From NCBI RefSeq assembly GCF_014534685.1, contig NZ_JACVVX010000004.1:248001-312000 (forward strand): a stretch of DNA of 64,000 nucleotides. The letters are read 5' to 3'. The notes beneath the pieces are model-generated. The model was not told where the DNA came from. It was given only the letters and a program-made list of their open reading frames with translations, and searched no databases. Positions 48,315 to 58,498 of the stretch are shown one piece after another. The translations under genes and the position numbers were made by a program. Source of the stretch: Oryzicola mucosus (GTDB lineage Bacteria; Pseudomonadota; Alphaproteobacteria; Rhizobiales; Rhizobiaceae). Within the stretch, counting starts at the first letter, position 1. Each line of letters starts with the position of its first letter.

Positions 48315-48717
48315 ATCCGCCAACCTCGCACCGAGCCTTTAAGGAAGGGATAAAACGCAGGCTCTTTTACGCTGCACCGCGCCAGACCCCGTCTTCTCCG
48401 CGCAACCGATCCCCGTGAACTTTTCGGTATGGTTAATGGCTGGTTTCCGTATTCGTGAAGATTGTCTTATTCGCCAGGACACGCCCCCTGGCCCAGGAAA
48501 CAACGAAAAATACAAAACTTTCAATCGCTTGCTATTGATGAAGACGCGGAATTTCGCTGTTTCGCGGGCCTTTGTCAGGGCTTCGTTAACGAATGGCTTC
48601 GGCAGCGGCTAAAATACGCGCTTCATTTTCAATAAGGTCTTGGCGTATCCCTGCCATGATGCGCCCAACGACAAGACCGGCAGACGCATGGCCGGCCTCA
48701 TATCGAAAGGCATTGCA
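48315..48717. other. Divergent non-coding region upstream of DivJ-like kinase and DUF5330 gene
   Basis: 403 bases with no credible gene and locally lower GC. It contains a CtrA-like box (48429-48436), a second TTAAC in the palindrome TTCGTTAACGAA near 48584-48596, and A/T-rich tracts around 48500-48530 suitable for promoters in both directions. I see no terminator hairpin. Confidence 0.5.
48429..48436 (-). promoter_or_regulatory. CtrA-like binding box TTAACCAT
   Basis: On the minus strand the sequence reads CCATTAACCATACC; TTAACCAT matches the CtrA half-site motif of alphaproteobacteria. It lies about 115 bases upstream of the DivJ-like kinase start, in the correct orientation for that gene. 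Match seen; regulation inferred. Confidence 0.4.
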
Positions 48718-49110
48718 ATGGGCTTCCTGCTCCGCACGGGTTTCTGGTTTGCGCTGGTGCTGCTGATTCTGCCGTTCGATTTCGGTTCCAGCGAGACCGA
48801 AGGCGAGAAGGTCAGCCCGATCCAGACGTTTTTTGCCGCCCGCGACGCGGTCAGCGACATATCCGGTATCTGCGAACGCCAGCCCGATGTCTGCGAAACC
48901 GGCCGTACCGCCTTGCAGACCATCGGCGTCAGGGCGCGCGAGACCGCGCGCATCGCCTATGAGCTGCTTGACCAGCAGTTCGGCGAGAAGGACAAGGAGA
49001 TCAGCACCGGCAGCGTGGCCGTCCAGCCCGAAACACAGCCGGCCGATACCGATGTCACAGCCCGCACCGAAGCCGTTCTGCCCGAGACTGCGCCGCTTCC
49101 GCCGCGCTGA
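48718..49110 (+). CDS. DUF5330 domain protein
   Basis: 130 residues with an N-terminal membrane segment (about 5-21), the conserved DUF5330 core (FFAARDAVSDISGICERQPDVCETG, containing two Cys), a helix ending YELLDQQFG, and an acidic, disordered tail. Probably anchored in the inner membrane facing the periplasm. GAAAGG precedes the ATG by seven bases. Function unknown. Confidence 0.82.
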   Translation: MGFLLRTGFWFALVLLILPFDFGSSETEGEKVSPIQTFFAARDAVSDISGICERQPDVCETGRTALQTIGVRARETARIAYELLDQQFGEKDKEISTGSVAVQPETQPADTDVTARTEAVLPETAPLPPR

Positions 49111-49158
49111 GCCGCTTTTTCTCGTGACCTTGCGGCCAGCCACCACTATATCGCGGCT

Positions 49159-49584
49159 ATGAGCACGACGATCGACGGCATCAAGGACGATTTCTCCTTC
49201 CTCACCGACTGGGAAGACCGCTACCGCTATGTCATCGAACTGGGCGAGGCGCTGCCGCCCTTTCCCGAGGCGGAGCGTGTTGCGGCCAACAAGGTGCCCG
49301 GCTGCGTCAGCCAGGTCTGGCTGGTGACCGAGCCCGGCGACGGGCCGGACCCGGTGATGTCCTTCCAGGGCGATTCGGACGCGCATATCGTGCGTGGGCT
49401 GGTCGCCATCATGCTCGCTCTGTTTTCCGGGCAGCGCGCCAGCGACATTCTCGCCATCGACGCCGAAGCCCTGCTGCGCTCGCTCGGCCTCGATGAGCAT
49501 CTGACGCCGCAGCGCGCCAACGGCCTCCGCTCCATGGTCAAGCGCATCCGCCGGGATGCCGAGGCGGCCCTTCAGCACGCCTGA
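49159..49584 (+). CDS. sufE: SufE-family sulfur-acceptor protein
   Basis: 141 residues. The active Cys49 lies in NKVPGCVSQVW, which accepts persulfide from the cysteine desulfurase SufS and stimulates Fe-S cluster assembly. Length and motifs match SufE/YgdK. The rest of the suf operon is not in this window. Convergent with the DUF6456 gene, with only two bases between stops. Confidence 0.95.
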   Translation: MSTTIDGIKDDFSFLTDWEDRYRYVIELGEALPPFPEAERVAANKVPGCVSQVWLVTEPGDGPDPVMSFQGDSDAHIVRGLVAIMLALFSGQRASDILAIDAEALLRSLGLDEHLTPQRANGLRSMVKRIRRDAEAALQHA

Positions 49585-49586
49585 CC

Positions 49587-50345
49587 TCAGGTCAGCGTCG
49601 GCCGATAATCGTCGCTGCCCCAATGTAGTGTACGCGGCCTCGCAGTGCCGGCTGCCGGCTCGTAGTGCCGCGCCAGGACGCCAAGCGCCGATTTGAGCAC
49701 AACCTTGGCCGAACGTACCGGCCAGCCGCGCTCGACCTCGACGCGCTCGAGGCCTTTCAGAAAACAGCAGATATCGATCAGCACGCCGGACAGCTCCGGA
49801 CCGACCGCCTCGATGGCGTGGTCGACGCGCTGCCGGGCGGCGAGCGCCGCATCGGTCAGTTCGACCATCCCGCCCGCGCCGCGCCGGCCCGAGGACACGC
49901 TGGCGATCCAGTTCATGCCCAGCCTCGGCATGAATTGTCCGCGTGTGTAGTCCGAGCGCAGGCGCTCCCCGGCATTGAACTCCCGAAGATTGAGAAACGG
50001 CCGGCCATCGCGGGTTTTGCGGCGAAAAAGCTGGGCCAGCGGCGATTCCGCAGTGTTGGAAAGCGCCTGCGCCGCCACCCCGTCGACAACGGTCTCGACC
50101 ATCTCGATCTCACGCCGGGCAGGCTCAAACGCCTCGGTCGTTGTCTCGGCAAGCGAAACCGTGCCGTCATCGTTCTTGCGCACGATGTCCCGCCGCAAAA
50201 GTCCGTCCAACGTCTGCTGGGATACGCGGATCGCACCGCCCCGTTCCAGCTTTAGCAAGACCTGTCCGGCCTCCGCAGCGGCCGCGACAGCCGCCCGCCC
50301 CTTGGACAGCGCGCGCACGATCTTCAATTCCGTCTGATCCATCAT
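49587..50345 (-). CDS. DUF6456 domain protein (possible GafZ-like GTA regulator)
   Basis: 252 residues from an ATG at 50345 with GAGG six bases upstream; an ATG at 50357 overlapping the previous stop (ATGA) is an alternative. The N-terminal part looks like a winged helix (LKLERGGAIRVSQQTLDGLLRRDIV). The C-terminal DUF6456 domain has SPLAQLFRRKTRDGRPFLN and the helix DICCFLKGLERVEVERGWPVRSAK, which resembles a sigma-region/DNA-binding segment. Coupled to the DnaA-like HTH gene. In Caulobacter and relatives such a pair (GafY/GafZ; GafA when fused) activates GTA genes. Assignment is by architecture and memory of that family. Confidence 0.8.
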   Translation of the reverse strand: MMDQTELKIVRALSKGRAAVAAAAEAGQVLLKLERGGAIRVSQQTLDGLLRRDIVRKNDDGTVSLAETTTEAFEPARREIEMVETVVDGVAAQALSNTAESPLAQLFRRKTRDGRPFLNLREFNAGERLRSDYTRGQFMPRLGMNWIASVSSGRRGAGGMVELTDAALAARQRVDHAIEAVGPELSGVLIDICCFLKGLERVEVERGWPVRSAKVVLKSALGVLARHYEPAAGTARPRTLHWGSDDYRPTLT

Positions 50346-50353
50346 TGCAAACC

Positions 50354-50797
50354 TCATATCTGCCGGTTCTGGCAAAACGCCGCCTTCATCACCCGCTCCA
50401 CCGTCGCCACTACGCGGTCGAACTCGATGTCGTCGCGCAGATCCTCGATGATGTGGCAGGCATAGATCACCGTCGTGCGATCCCGCCCGAATCCCTTGCC
50501 GATGTCGTTCATCTTCAGGCCCAGAACGACATGGGCGACATACATGGCGATCTGGCGCACGCGGCTGACATCGAGGCTGGTGCGGCCGGTCCGGCGCAGT
50601 TCCTTGCTCGACACCGAAAACATCGCGGCGGTCACGTCGATCACCCCGTCGCAGAGCGCAATGATCTCGGCCTCCCGCTCTCGCGCCACGGTATCTCCGT
50701 ATTGCTGGCGACGCGCGATCAGGCTGGCCCGCAACTGCGGCGAAGAGCCCGTCTCCTGGCTTTGCGGCGGCTCGGGCAGGGCTGGTAATGCGGACAC
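50354..50797 (-). CDS. DnaA-domain-IV-like helix-turn-helix protein (possible GafY-like GTA activator)
   Basis: 147 residues from GTG 50797 with a strong GAGGAGG site. The C-terminal half is a Bac_DnaA_C-type domain: SRVRQIAMYVAHVVLGLKMNDIGKGFGRDRTTVIYA, the DnaA-box recognition helix with RDRTTV, but no ATPase domain. It is therefore a stand-alone DNA-binding protein, not an initiator. The downstream DUF6456 gene is coupled to it. The pair resembles a split GafA. Alternatively it could regulate replication or other cell-cycle genes. Confidence 0.85.
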   Translation of the reverse strand: MSALPALPEPPQSQETGSSPQLRASLIARRQQYGDTVAREREAEIIALCDGVIDVTAAMFSVSSKELRRTGRTSLDVSRVRQIAMYVAHVVLGLKMNDIGKGFGRDRTTVIYACHIIEDLRDDIEFDRVVATVERVMKAAFCQNRQI

Positions 50798-51006
50798 GAC
50801 GGGCCTCCTCGTTTATAGGAATATCTTCTTATATTCGAGGCTGGGCCAGCTGTGAACAAAACGGGATCATATTTTTCCCGCCAGATCGACAACCCGCTGA
50901 ATCGATTGACCTTTATCTACCGGCGTGAAGTTTTCCGGGAATCTTTCTCCACACCTCTCCAGCCGCACCGATAGTCGACGCACCACAGCAGCAGCGGAGT
51001 TTCGAC

Positions 51007-51363
51007 ATGTTGGATATTCAGGAGGAAACCCTCGCTTTCCGGTCGCGGAAAGAGAGGGAAACGATGGAGGCCCGGCAGATCGCCGCGCTGCAGCTGGCCT
51101 GCGGGCTGGACCTCGACGAGGCGCTGTCATCGGATGGGAATGCGCGCAGGACCCTGTTGGCCAGGCTCGACAGGACGCTGGAAAGGGAGAGGCTGAAGGG
51201 TCTGCGCCGCCACTGGAGCTACGACCTCAACCGCCATATTGCGCTCAAGCAGATCAGGGACCGGCTTTCACCGCCGACATCAGATGCGAAGTCCGTCAGC
51301 AAAATGCCGAAACAGCGACACCGGCGTAAAATGCAAACGGCGCCCGAAGGCGCCGTTCGATGA
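51007..51363 (+). CDS. Small basic hypothetical protein
   Basis: 118 residues, mostly helical and charged (RRTLLARLDRTLERERLKGLRRHWSYD), with a basic C-terminus (KMPKQRHRRKM). The central part is the kind of small cytoplasmic protein conserved in Rhizobiales without known function. GGAG precedes ATG 51007; an internal ATG at 51064 has an even better site (GAGGGAAACG). The last codons form the stem of the mucR terminator. Confidence 0.65.
   Translation: MLDIQEETLAFRSRKERETMEARQIAALQLACGLDLDEALSSDGNARRTLLARLDRTLERERLKGLRRHWSYDLNRHIALKQIRDRLSPPTSDAKSVSKMPKQRHRRKMQTAPEGAVR
51336..51357 (-). terminator. Rho-independent terminator of mucR
   Basis: AACGGCGCC and GGCGCCGTT form a perfect nine-base stem around CGAA. 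On the minus strand the stem is followed by TTTGCATTTTA. It lies 23 bases past the mucR stop and inside the final codons of the convergent small gene. Confidence 0.7.
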
Positions 51364-51379
51364 CATCAGATCGGCTGGA

Positions 51380-51814
51380 TCAGCGCGTCGTCGCGGTCTT
51401 GCGCTTGCGGCCCAGGCCCATCTTCTTGGCGAGTTGCGAACGTGCCTCGGCATACATCGGCGCAACCATCGGATAGTTGGCATCGAGGCCCCACTTCTCA
51501 CGATACTGTTCCGGCGTCATGTCGTAGTGGGTCATCAGGTGGCGCTTGAGCGACTTGAACTTTTTGCCGTCTTCAAGGCAGATGATGTAATCGTCATGCA
51601 CCGAGCGCTTAGGGTTGACCGCAGGCTTCTGGCGATCGACCACAGGCGCCTCTGGAGCGCCGCCGATGCGGCCGAGTGCGGCATGCACATCGGCAATCAG
51701 GGATGCAAGATCGCCGACCGGAACAGGGTTGTTGCTGACATAAGCTGCGACGACATCGGCCGTCAGTTCAATCAAAGCTTCGGCGTTCTTTGCAGGGGGG
51801 TCGAAGTTGTCCAT
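51380..51814 (-). CDS. mucR: MucR/Ros-family zinc-finger transcriptional regulator
   Basis: 144 residues. The C-terminal zinc finger [18 protein letters not shown] and the conserved [16 protein letters not shown] block define the MucR/Ros family; the N-terminal helix ([17 protein letters not shown]) mediates oligomerisation. MucR proteins bind AT-rich promoters and silence or tune exopolysaccharide, motility, virulence and cell-cycle genes. The 240-base upstream region is AT-rich with TA steps, which fits autorepression. Confidence 0.96.
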   Translation of the reverse strand: MDNFDPPAKNAEALIELTADVVAAYVSNNPVPVGDLASLIADVHAALGRIGGAPEAPVVDRQKPAVNPKRSVHDDYIICLEDGKKFKSLKRHLMTHYDMTPEQYREKWGLDANYPMVAPMYAEARSQLAKKMGLGRKRKTATTR

Positions 51815-52055
51815 AAATTTTTGGCCCTATTATTATTGTTTCAATGAACTTGGCTGGCACTTTCAACAATAGGCAACCTAAGGGAAACCCAGCCTGCCTA
51901 CAGATTCATTGCGCCGGATGTTTGCGGCGGAACAACACAACAGTCAATAGCTCTTCTCTTGATTGTTCTGCAAATAACGCAAAAGCGAGTAATATAATCT
52001 GACAACTCACCAATAAAAAACTCTTATATTGGCCGCATTCCAGTGAGAGCCGCCT

Positions 52056-52409
52056 CTACTTCGCCTCATCTCGCGCGTAAGTTGTCTTCAAATGGTCGGC
52101 AACCGAAGAACTCGATAAACGGGTTCCTGATATATATGCCGCCTTTGCTAGCAAATGCGCCGAAACCGGCGCCGTCAGAAGAAAGAACAGCACACCGGCA
52201 GCAACCCTGCCTGCAACGCCGTCTGCACCTGGAACAAACACCAAGGCTATCAGCATGACGCATGAGCCGACGGTGCCGGCCTTCGATGCCGCATGCATGC
52301 GCGTGTAGAGATCCGGCAACCGTACAAGTCCCAGCGTTGCAGTCAGGATAAAAGCGGATCCGGCAAGAAGAAGTAGCCCGGCTGTTATGTTCTGCAAGGT
52401 TTCGATCAT
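52056..52409 (-). CDS. phaG: Pha/Mrp antiporter subunit G
   Basis: 117 residues with three membrane segments and [19 protein letters not shown], the hallmark of MnhG/PhaG. Small subunit of the multi-subunit monovalent cation/proton antiporter. ATGA overlap with phaF. Last gene of the operon. Confidence 0.95.
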   Translation of the reverse strand: MIETLQNITAGLLLLAGSAFILTATLGLVRLPDLYTRMHAASKAGTVGSCVMLIALVFVPGADGVAGRVAAGVLFFLLTAPVSAHLLAKAAYISGTRLSSSSVADHLKTTYARDEAK

Positions 52410-52729
52410 TTCCGAACGTGCTCCTCGTTGCCGGTGTCATCGTCGCCGTTCTGGCGCGACGCGATGATGAAGCGGGCAAAGGCGACCGTGGCAAGAAACC
52501 CGACCAAGCCGAGCGCGATCGCGATGTCGGCATAGACGACGAGGCCGGTTATCGCGGCTGCAACCGCGATAAAGCCTATGGCGACCACCGTCATGGTGTC
52601 GAGCGCCAGCACCCGATCCGGCAAGCTCGGTCCGACGATGACGCGAAAAGCCACGATCATGAAAGACAACGACAAAATCACCAGCGCGATTGCGCCGCAT
52701 ATCTGCAGAAACAGCGCATCGAAGCTCAT
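52406..52729 (-). CDS. phaF: Pha/Mrp antiporter subunit F
   Basis: 107 residues, three membrane segments, with the MnhF signature [22 protein letters not shown] overlaps link it to phaE and phaG. Required for assembly of the antiporter complex. Confidence 0.95.
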   Translation of the reverse strand: MSFDALFLQICGAIALVILSLSFMIVAFRVIVGPSLPDRVLALDTMTVVAIGFIAVAAAITGLVVYADIAIALGLVGFLATVAFARFIIASRQNGDDDTGNEEHVRK

Positions 52730-53196
52730 CGGAACGCCTCCAGGATCTTGCGCTCGAAACCGGTCTCGATATCCCTGCGCGCAGCTTCGATGTCCGAGCA
52801 ATTGATTGCATGGACGAACAAAGTACGGCGGTCGTCGGAAACGTCGACGGAGAGCGTCCCGGGCGTCAGTGTGATGAGGTTGGCGAGCAGCGTTATCTCG
52901 AAGTCGGTGCTGACTTTGAGCGGATAGGAGAAAATGCCGGGCTGCAGGTTCATCCTCGGTGAGAGGACAAGCTTTGCCACCTTCCAGGCCGACAGCAGCA
53001 GTTCCTTGACGAAGAGGATGACCAGCAAGGCCACCGCGAGCGGCCGCACCTTTGGAGCCTCTCCGCTTTGCTCTCGTACCAGAAAGGTTACCAGCGCCCC
53101 GACGATCAGCCCGAGCACCAGGTTTGGAATGGTGTAGGAGGCGCTGACGGCCAGCCACACGATAGCGAGAATGAGGACGATCCCGTAGCGCATCAT
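52726..53196 (-). CDS. phaE: Pha/Mrp antiporter subunit E
   Basis: 156 residues with two N-terminal membrane segments and the MnhE features [17 protein letters not shown] and a cytoplasmic C-terminal half containing [20 protein letters not shown] overlaps on both sides. Confidence 0.95.
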   Translation of the reverse strand: MMRYGIVLILAIVWLAVSASYTIPNLVLGLIVGALVTFLVREQSGEAPKVRPLAVALLVILFVKELLLSAWKVAKLVLSPRMNLQPGIFSYPLKVSTDFEITLLANLITLTPGTLSVDVSDDRRTLFVHAINCSDIEAARRDIETGFERKILEAFR

Positions 53197-54746
53197 CCGC
53201 CCCCCGCCTGCGGAAACACGGCCTGGATATAGGCCGATGGATCAAGCAGCCCTTTCGCCGCCGAGCCGCTCATGGCGATGACCGGCTCGGGATAGAGCCC
53301 GACCAGCAGTACCGGCACCAGGAGAAGAAGCAGGACAGCCAGCGACAGCGAGGGCACCCTCGCGATTGGCAGAGACGCGCTTGCCGGACGCCAGAAGGCC
53401 AATAGAAAAACCCGACCCAGCGCCAATGTGGTGAGGAAGCCGCTGACGAGGATGGCGCCTGCGAGCCACCCTGCCCCTTCGGCAAGGGACGCCTGGACCA
53501 GAACGATTTTCGGCCACAGGCCGGACGCCGGAGGCAGGGCGGCGGCTGCCAAAATGAGCAGGAAGGCGATGGCCGCCAGAAGCGGCCGGGCACGATAAAG
53601 CCCGCCCAGATCGTGCAGCGAAAAGCCCGCCCCCGCGGCCCCCATCGTTCCAGCAAGGATGTAAAGCGCCGTCATCACCACCATGGAGTTCAGCGCGTAG
53701 AAGGCCATGCCTGCGAGCCCGCCTTCACTGCCGAGCGCCAGCCCCGAAAGCATCACGCCGACGCCTGAAATCACCAGGAAGCCGGCCATGCGCCTGAGGT
53801 CGGATTGCGCAAGCGCGCCAAGCGCGCCGAGGATCATCGTTGCACCGGCGACGATGGCAATCGGCATCGAATAGGCGGCGCGCTCGACTGCGAAGATCAG
53901 GATCATCGAACGCATCAGCGCGTAGATGCCGATCTTGGTCAGCAGTCCGCCGAACAGGGCCGCGGTGACGATGCGCGGCGTATGATAAGAGGCCGGCAGC
54001 CAGAAATTCACCGGAAATGCCGCTGCCTTCATGCAGAAGGCCAGAAGGTAGAGCGCCGACAGCGTCATCAAAGGGGCGGTGTCGCTGAGACCATCGACCT
54101 TGCGAGCCAGGTCGGCCATGTTGAGCGTCCCGAAGGTGCCGTAGACGTAGCCGGTCGCGATCAGGAACAGGGTCGTCGCGACAAGATTGAGAATTGCATA
54201 TTTCACCGCGCCGTCGATCTGCGCCTTATCGGACCCGAGAATGAGCAGGCCGAAGGACGAGATCAGGAACACCTCGAACCAGACATAGAGGTTGAACATG
54301 TCGCCGGTCAGGAAGGCCCCGTTCACCCCCGCCATCATCAGCATCAGGAAGGCGTAGAAACCATAGCGCCTGCCGGTGCGGTCGATATCGCCCAGCGAAT
54401 AGAGGCAGCAGATAAACGCCACCGCCGATCCCACCAGCGCAAAGGATACGCCCAGCACATCGGCGGTGAATGAAATGCCGAAGGGCGGCAGCCAGCCGCC
54501 CATGGTCATGGAAAACGGCCCATCGGCAAGCACGCGCCGCAGCATCGAAGCGTTCGCAGCTGTCACCAGCGCCAACGCGGCCAGCGCCATGAAGGCATGG
54601 ATGCGCATGCGGTGGCGGAACATCAGAAGCAGCGCGCCGCAGACGATGGGCAGCACGACCGGCACGACGATGAGCCAGTCCGCCGAGGCGACGGGGCCTG
54701 CGATCATCGCCTGGGCGCGATCGACCTGATAGGATTCGCCGGCCAT
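53193..54746 (-). CDS. phaD: Pha/Mrp antiporter subunit D
   Basis: 517-residue NADH-quinone-oxidoreductase-like (NuoN/NuoM-type) membrane subunit with about fourteen segments. The conserved proton-channel region includes [19 protein letters not shown] (with the key Glu) and [22 protein letters not shown] (with the key Lys). One of the two ion-translocating subunits. Confidence 0.96.
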   Translation of the reverse strand: MAGESYQVDRAQAMIAGPVASADWLIVVPVVLPIVCGALLLMFRHRMRIHAFMALAALALVTAANASMLRRVLADGPFSMTMGGWLPPFGISFTADVLGVSFALVGSAVAFICCLYSLGDIDRTGRRYGFYAFLMLMMAGVNGAFLTGDMFNLYVWFEVFLISSFGLLILGSDKAQIDGAVKYAILNLVATTLFLIATGYVYGTFGTLNMADLARKVDGLSDTAPLMTLSALYLLAFCMKAAAFPVNFWLPASYHTPRIVTAALFGGLLTKIGIYALMRSMILIFAVERAAYSMPIAIVAGATMILGALGALAQSDLRRMAGFLVISGVGVMLSGLALGSEGGLAGMAFYALNSMVVMTALYILAGTMGAAGAGFSLHDLGGLYRARPLLAAIAFLLILAAAALPPASGLWPKIVLVQASLAEGAGWLAGAILVSGFLTTLALGRVFLLAFWRPASASLPIARVPSLSLAVLLLLLVPVLLVGLYPEPVIAMSGSAAKGLLDPSAYIQAVFPQAGGG

Positions 54747-54748
54747 CG

Positions 54749-55126
54749 CTAATATCCCATGGGAGGCGGCGCCTCATTGGCCGGTTCGGCTACCCGCATC
54801 TCTTCGGTGTCGTCCGTCCCGAGGTCCTGATAGGCGCGATAGGCAACCACCAGCAGGAAGGAGAAGAAGGAGAAGGAGATCACGATCGCCGTCAGGATCA
54901 GGGCCTGCGGCAGCGGGTTCGCCACCGGACCGGCCGGCGTCATCAGGTCGGGCGAAATGATCGGCGGCACGGCGTGCGTCAGCCGGCCATTGGTGAAGAT
55001 CAAAAGGTTCACCGCGTTGCTGAACAGGACGACGCCCAGGAGAATGCGGATCAGGTGGCGCGACAGCATCAGGTAGATGCCACCGGTGAAAAACAGCGCT
55101 ACCAAAAGCGAGAAGATCGTCTCCAT
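54749..55126 (-). CDS. phaC: Pha/Mrp antiporter subunit C
   Basis: 125 residues, three membrane segments, NuoK-like, with LGVVLFSNAVNLLIF and DPLPQALILTAIVI-type block (here NPLPQALILTAIVI). Start ATG 55126; upstream reading into phaB is out of family. Two bases separate it from phaD. Confidence 0.95.
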   Translation of the reverse strand: METIFSLLVALFFTGGIYLMLSRHLIRILLGVVLFSNAVNLLIFTNGRLTHAVPPIISPDLMTPAGPVANPLPQALILTAIVISFSFFSFLLVVAYRAYQDLGTDDTEEMRVAEPANEAPPPMGY

Positions 55127-55127
55127 A

Positions 55128-55547
55128 TCAGCCGTCCTCCCTTTCTTCGAGCGACAGCGCAATCGAGGTGATCCCTCCGACGACAACCAGATAGACGCCG
55201 ATATCGAAGAACAGGACTGTCGAGACATCGACCGTCACGCCGAACAGGCTCGGCGCGGACCAGAGGCCCGAGAGGTACGGCACGGCAAACGCATAGGACA
55301 ACACACCCGACAGCGCCGCGAGCAGCAGGCCGGAGCCGGCGATCGCCATTGGATGAAAATAGATCGCCCGGCGCACGACCGGAACGCCGAAGGCAATACC
55401 CTGGACCGCGAAGGCTGCGACCGCGATCAACCCGCCGATGAAGCCGCCGCCCGGATCGTTGTGGCCGCGCAACAGGACAAACACCGACAAAAGCAGCATC
55501 AGCGCGGTGATGAAGGGAGCCGCGGTGCGGAAGATCAGCGTCCTCAT
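55128..55547 (-). CDS. phaB: Pha/Mrp antiporter subunit B
   Basis: 139 residues of the MnhB family, four membrane segments, with [22 protein letters not shown] as signature. ATGA overlap with phaA; one base separates it from phaC. Confidence 0.95.
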   Translation of the reverse strand: MRTLIFRTAAPFITALMLLLSVFVLLRGHNDPGGGFIGGLIAVAAFAVQGIAFGVPVVRRAIYFHPMAIAGSGLLLAALSGVLSYAFAVPYLSGLWSAPSLFGVTVDVSTVLFFDIGVYLVVVGGITSIALSLEEREDG

Positions 55548-57889
55548 CGCCCGATCTCCTTGGCCTTGCCGGCATCGGGTTTCGCGCGGATACGGATCAG
55601 CGCGAGGATCGCCAGACCGGTGATCATGACGACGGCGATCTCGCCCAGCGTATCGAAGCCGCGGAAGTCGACGATGATCACGTTCACCACGTTGCGGCCA
55701 TGCGCGATCGTGCGGGAATAGGCGTTGAAGAACTGCGACAACGCATCGTTGAACGGCTGCTGCGTCACTTTCAGCAACAGCAGTCCGAAGCCGGCGCCGC
55801 ACAGGCCGGCAACGCTCATGTCGAACAATTTCTGTCCGAGCGGACGATGATCCGAGAGCGCCAGGCGCAATCGCGTCATGACCAGCGCCAGGATGACCAC
55901 GGACAGCGTCTCGATCATGAACTGGGTGAAGGACAGGTCGGGCGCGCCGAACAGCATGAACAAAAGCGCCACGGCCAGCCCCTGGATGCCGAGCGAGACG
56001 ATGGCGACGAGGCGGCTTTTCGCATAAACGACTGCGCCGATGCCGATCACCGCCATCAAGATGATAGCCCATTCATGCAACTGCAGGTCAGGGAACACCG
56101 GAACTGCCGGGAATTCGCCGAACAGGATCATCGGCACCAGAAGCACCGCGGCGACACAAACGAAGGTGACGGTCATATAGGTGTCCATGCGCCCGTTCTG
56201 GACGATGCGGGTAACGCCGACCGAGGCATGCAGCATTCCGCGCACGAACTGGTCGAAGCCGCGATCCGGCCCCCAGCCGATGGTCGTAAGCAGCGCCGCC
56301 ATCCCGCCTCTCAGCGTGCCGAGGCTCAAATAGGCAGCGATGCCAAGCCCCACTGTCACGGCAGACAAAAGCAGAGCCATGCCGATATGGGGAACCGTCG
56401 AGATCGTCACCTCGACCGCCCTGCCCGCAACCGCGCTGGCCATGGGACTGGAAAAGCCGGCATGCACCCAGCCCGAGGCGAGCCCTGCCAGCAATCCCGC
56501 CAGCGCCAGGACCAGCGGACCGAGCCAAAGGGAGACAGGCCCCTCATGCGCCTGCTTAGGCGTCTTGCGCTCGGCTCCGATGAACGGCTTCAGCGCAACC
56601 GCGAAGGCCACCGCGAACATCAGGCTGTTGCCCGCCACGGCGACCAGCGTCGCCAGCGCAGCCCAACCGTTGCCGAAACCCAGCGCGGCATAAATTTCTT
56701 CCTTGGCGAGAAAGCCGAAGAACAGCGGCAACCCGCCCATCGACAGCGCCGCCAGAAGCGCGGCCGCGAAGGTGATGGGCATCGCCTTGCGCAGGCCGCC
56801 AAGCGCTGTGACGTCGCGCGTGCCGGTCTCGTGGTCGAGCAGGCCCGCCACCATGAACAGGGCGCCCTTGAACAGCGAATGCGCGATCAGATACAGCACC
56901 GCCGCCTCGACCGCGAGCTCGGACCCGAAGCCGGTCAGCATGACCAGCAAGCCGAGCGAAGCGACGGTGGTGTAGGCCAGCATCAGCTTCAAGTCGGTCT
57001 GGCGCACCGCCAGCAGCGTTCCGACCAAAAGCGTCGTACCGCCGAACAGCGGCAGCACGGTCTCCCAGGCAGCGGTGTCGCCCATGACAGGATTGAGCCG
57101 CATCAGGAGATAAACACCCGCCTTCACCATGGTCGCGGAGTGGAGATAGGCCGACACCGGCGTCGGCGCCTCCATGGCGTTGGGCAGCCAGAAGTGAAAC
57201 GGAAACTGCGCCGATTTGGTGAACGCGCCGCCAAGCACGAGCACGAACGCAGCCATATAAAGCGGGCTTGAGCGCAGCGCATCGCCGGAACCGAGCAGCG
57301 TGGACAAATCGTTGAAGCCGGTGGCCTGCGTGACGACCAGAAGCCCCGCCAGCAGGGAAAGGCCGCCGAGCCCTGTTACCAGAAGCGCCTGCAGCGCGGC
57401 GCGGCGCGAGGCTTCGCGTTCGTGATCGAAGCCGATCAGAAGGAAGGAGGTGATCGAGGTCAGTTCCCAGAACACGAACAGCATCAGGAACGAATCCGAC
57501 ACCACCAGCCCCAGCATAGCGCCCATGAACAGCAGGATGAAGGAGAAGAACCGACCCTGCTGCGGGTGCCCGTCGAGATAGCCGCCGGCATAGATGAGGA
57601 TCAGCGTGCCGATGCCCGAAATCAGCAATGCGAAGGTCAGCGACAGCCCGTCGAGCAGCCAGGAAAAGCGCACGCCGAGGCTCGGGATCCAGTCGAACCC
57701 GCCGGTGATCGGCTGTCCCTCCGACACCATGCCAAGCATGCCGAGAAAATGGAGGAAGACCAGCGATGGCACGATCGCCAGCAGCCAACCAGCCTTGCCC
57801 CCGGCCCAGCGCGTGAGCAAGGGAGCCAGCGCAGCACCCAGCAATGGCAGTAAAAGCACGATAAAGGTCAGGAATGTCCCCCTCTGCAC
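55544..57889 (-). CDS. phaA: Pha/Mrp antiporter subunit A
   Basis: 781 residues from GTG 57889, the start that best matches the family N-terminus; an ATG at 57925 and a further start at 57973 would add unconserved residues. It has a NuoL-like core ([20 protein letters not shown] with the key Glu, [30 protein letters not shown]) plus the C-terminal MbhD/MbhE region that in group-2 systems follows the A domain. First gene of phaABCDEFG, which exchanges K+ or Na+ for protons and supports pH homeostasis. Confidence 0.95.
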   Translation of the reverse strand: MQRGTFLTFIVLLLPLLGAALAPLLTRWAGGKAGWLLAIVPSLVFLHFLGMLGMVSEGQPITGGFDWIPSLGVRFSWLLDGLSLTFALLISGIGTLILIYAGGYLDGHPQQGRFFSFILLFMGAMLGLVVSDSFLMLFVFWELTSITSFLLIGFDHEREASRRAALQALLVTGLGGLSLLAGLLVVTQATGFNDLSTLLGSGDALRSSPLYMAAFVLVLGGAFTKSAQFPFHFWLPNAMEAPTPVSAYLHSATMVKAGVYLLMRLNPVMGDTAAWETVLPLFGGTTLLVGTLLAVRQTDLKLMLAYTTVASLGLLVMLTGFGSELAVEAAVLYLIAHSLFKGALFMVAGLLDHETGTRDVTALGGLRKAMPITFAAALLAALSMGGLPLFFGFLAKEEIYAALGFGNGWAALATLVAVAGNSLMFAVAFAVALKPFIGAERKTPKQAHEGPVSLWLGPLVLALAGLLAGLASGWVHAGFSSPMASAVAGRAVEVTISTVPHIGMALLLSAVTVGLGIAAYLSLGTLRGGMAALLTTIGWGPDRGFDQFVRGMLHASVGVTRIVQNGRMDTYMTVTFVCVAAVLLVPMILFGEFPAVPVFPDLQLHEWAIILMAVIGIGAVVYAKSRLVAIVSLGIQGLAVALLFMLFGAPDLSFTQFMIETLSVVILALVMTRLRLALSDHRPLGQKLFDMSVAGLCGAGFGLLLLKVTQQPFNDALSQFFNAYSRTIAHGRNVVNVIIVDFRGFDTLGEIAVVMITGLAILALIRIRAKPDAGKAKEIGR

Positions 57890-58052
57890 GGTTCTCAGCC
57901 TTGCAACGGGGAATAGACGCCTCATCCCTGACGGGCAACCCCGCGAGACCAGGTTTCGGCAAGCAATACACAAAAGACCGTGATGTCTTTGCCTATTTCA
58001 GAGCGCGGTGCGGCGCACTATATCTTGGACAAATCTCACAGGGAGTTTCGCC

Positions 58053-58457
58053 ATGAGCGACAAAGAGCTCAAAGTTCAGAAGACCGATGCCGAATGGCGC
58101 GAGCAGCTGACGCCACAGCAATATGCCGTTACACGCGGCCACGGAACCGAACGCCCTTTCACCGGCCCTTATCTCGATAACAAGGACAAGGGCGTCTACC
58201 ATTGCGTCGCCTGCGGCAAGCCGCTGTTCAGTTCAGAGACCAAATACGAATCCGGTTCGGGCTGGCCGAGCTTCTATGCCCCGATCGAAGACGGCGCAGT
58301 GGCCGAGCATGTCGACCGTTCGCATCTGATGACCCGCACCGAAATCCGCTGCGCGGATTGCGATGCGCATCTCGGCCATGTCTTCGAAGACGGCCCGCAG
58401 CCGACCGGCCTGCGCTACTGCATGAACGGGGTGGCGCTGGATTTCGAGAAGAAATAG
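58053..58457 (+). CDS. msrB: Peptide-methionine (R)-S-oxide reductase
   Basis: 134 residues. Zinc site Cys51/Cys54 (CVAC) and Cys100/Cys103 (CADC); catalytic Cys123 in [17 protein letters not shown] is the substrate pocket motif. Reduces methionine-R-sulfoxide in oxidised proteins. GGGAG precedes the ATG. Divergent from the pha operon. Confidence 0.97.
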   Translation: MSDKELKVQKTDAEWREQLTPQQYAVTRGHGTERPFTGPYLDNKDKGVYHCVACGKPLFSSETKYESGSGWPSFYAPIEDGAVAEHVDRSHLMTRTEIRCADCDAHLGHVFEDGPQPTGLRYCMNGVALDFEKK

Positions 58458-58465
58458 CCTGACTG

Positions 58466-58494
58466 CGGGCGGTCTTCCGGTGGAAAGCCGCCCG
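58466..58494. terminator. Bidirectional hairpin between msrB and the SH3-like gene
   Basis: CGGGCGG (58466-58472) pairs with CCGCCCG (58488-58494), and an inner CTTCC-GGAA-type pairing extends the stem. It lies between two convergent stop codons. It lacks a strong T-run, so efficiency is uncertain. Confidence 0.45.
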
Positions 58495-58498
58495 TCGA

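Noticed and set aside
50354-50797. Chromosomal replication initiator dnaA
   Set aside because: Only the DNA-binding domain is present; there is no AAA+ ATPase domain.
52010-52032. CCAATA…TATTGG inverted repeat after phaG as a terminator
   Set aside because: Short AT-only stem without GC core; more likely part of the AT-rich mucR upstream region.
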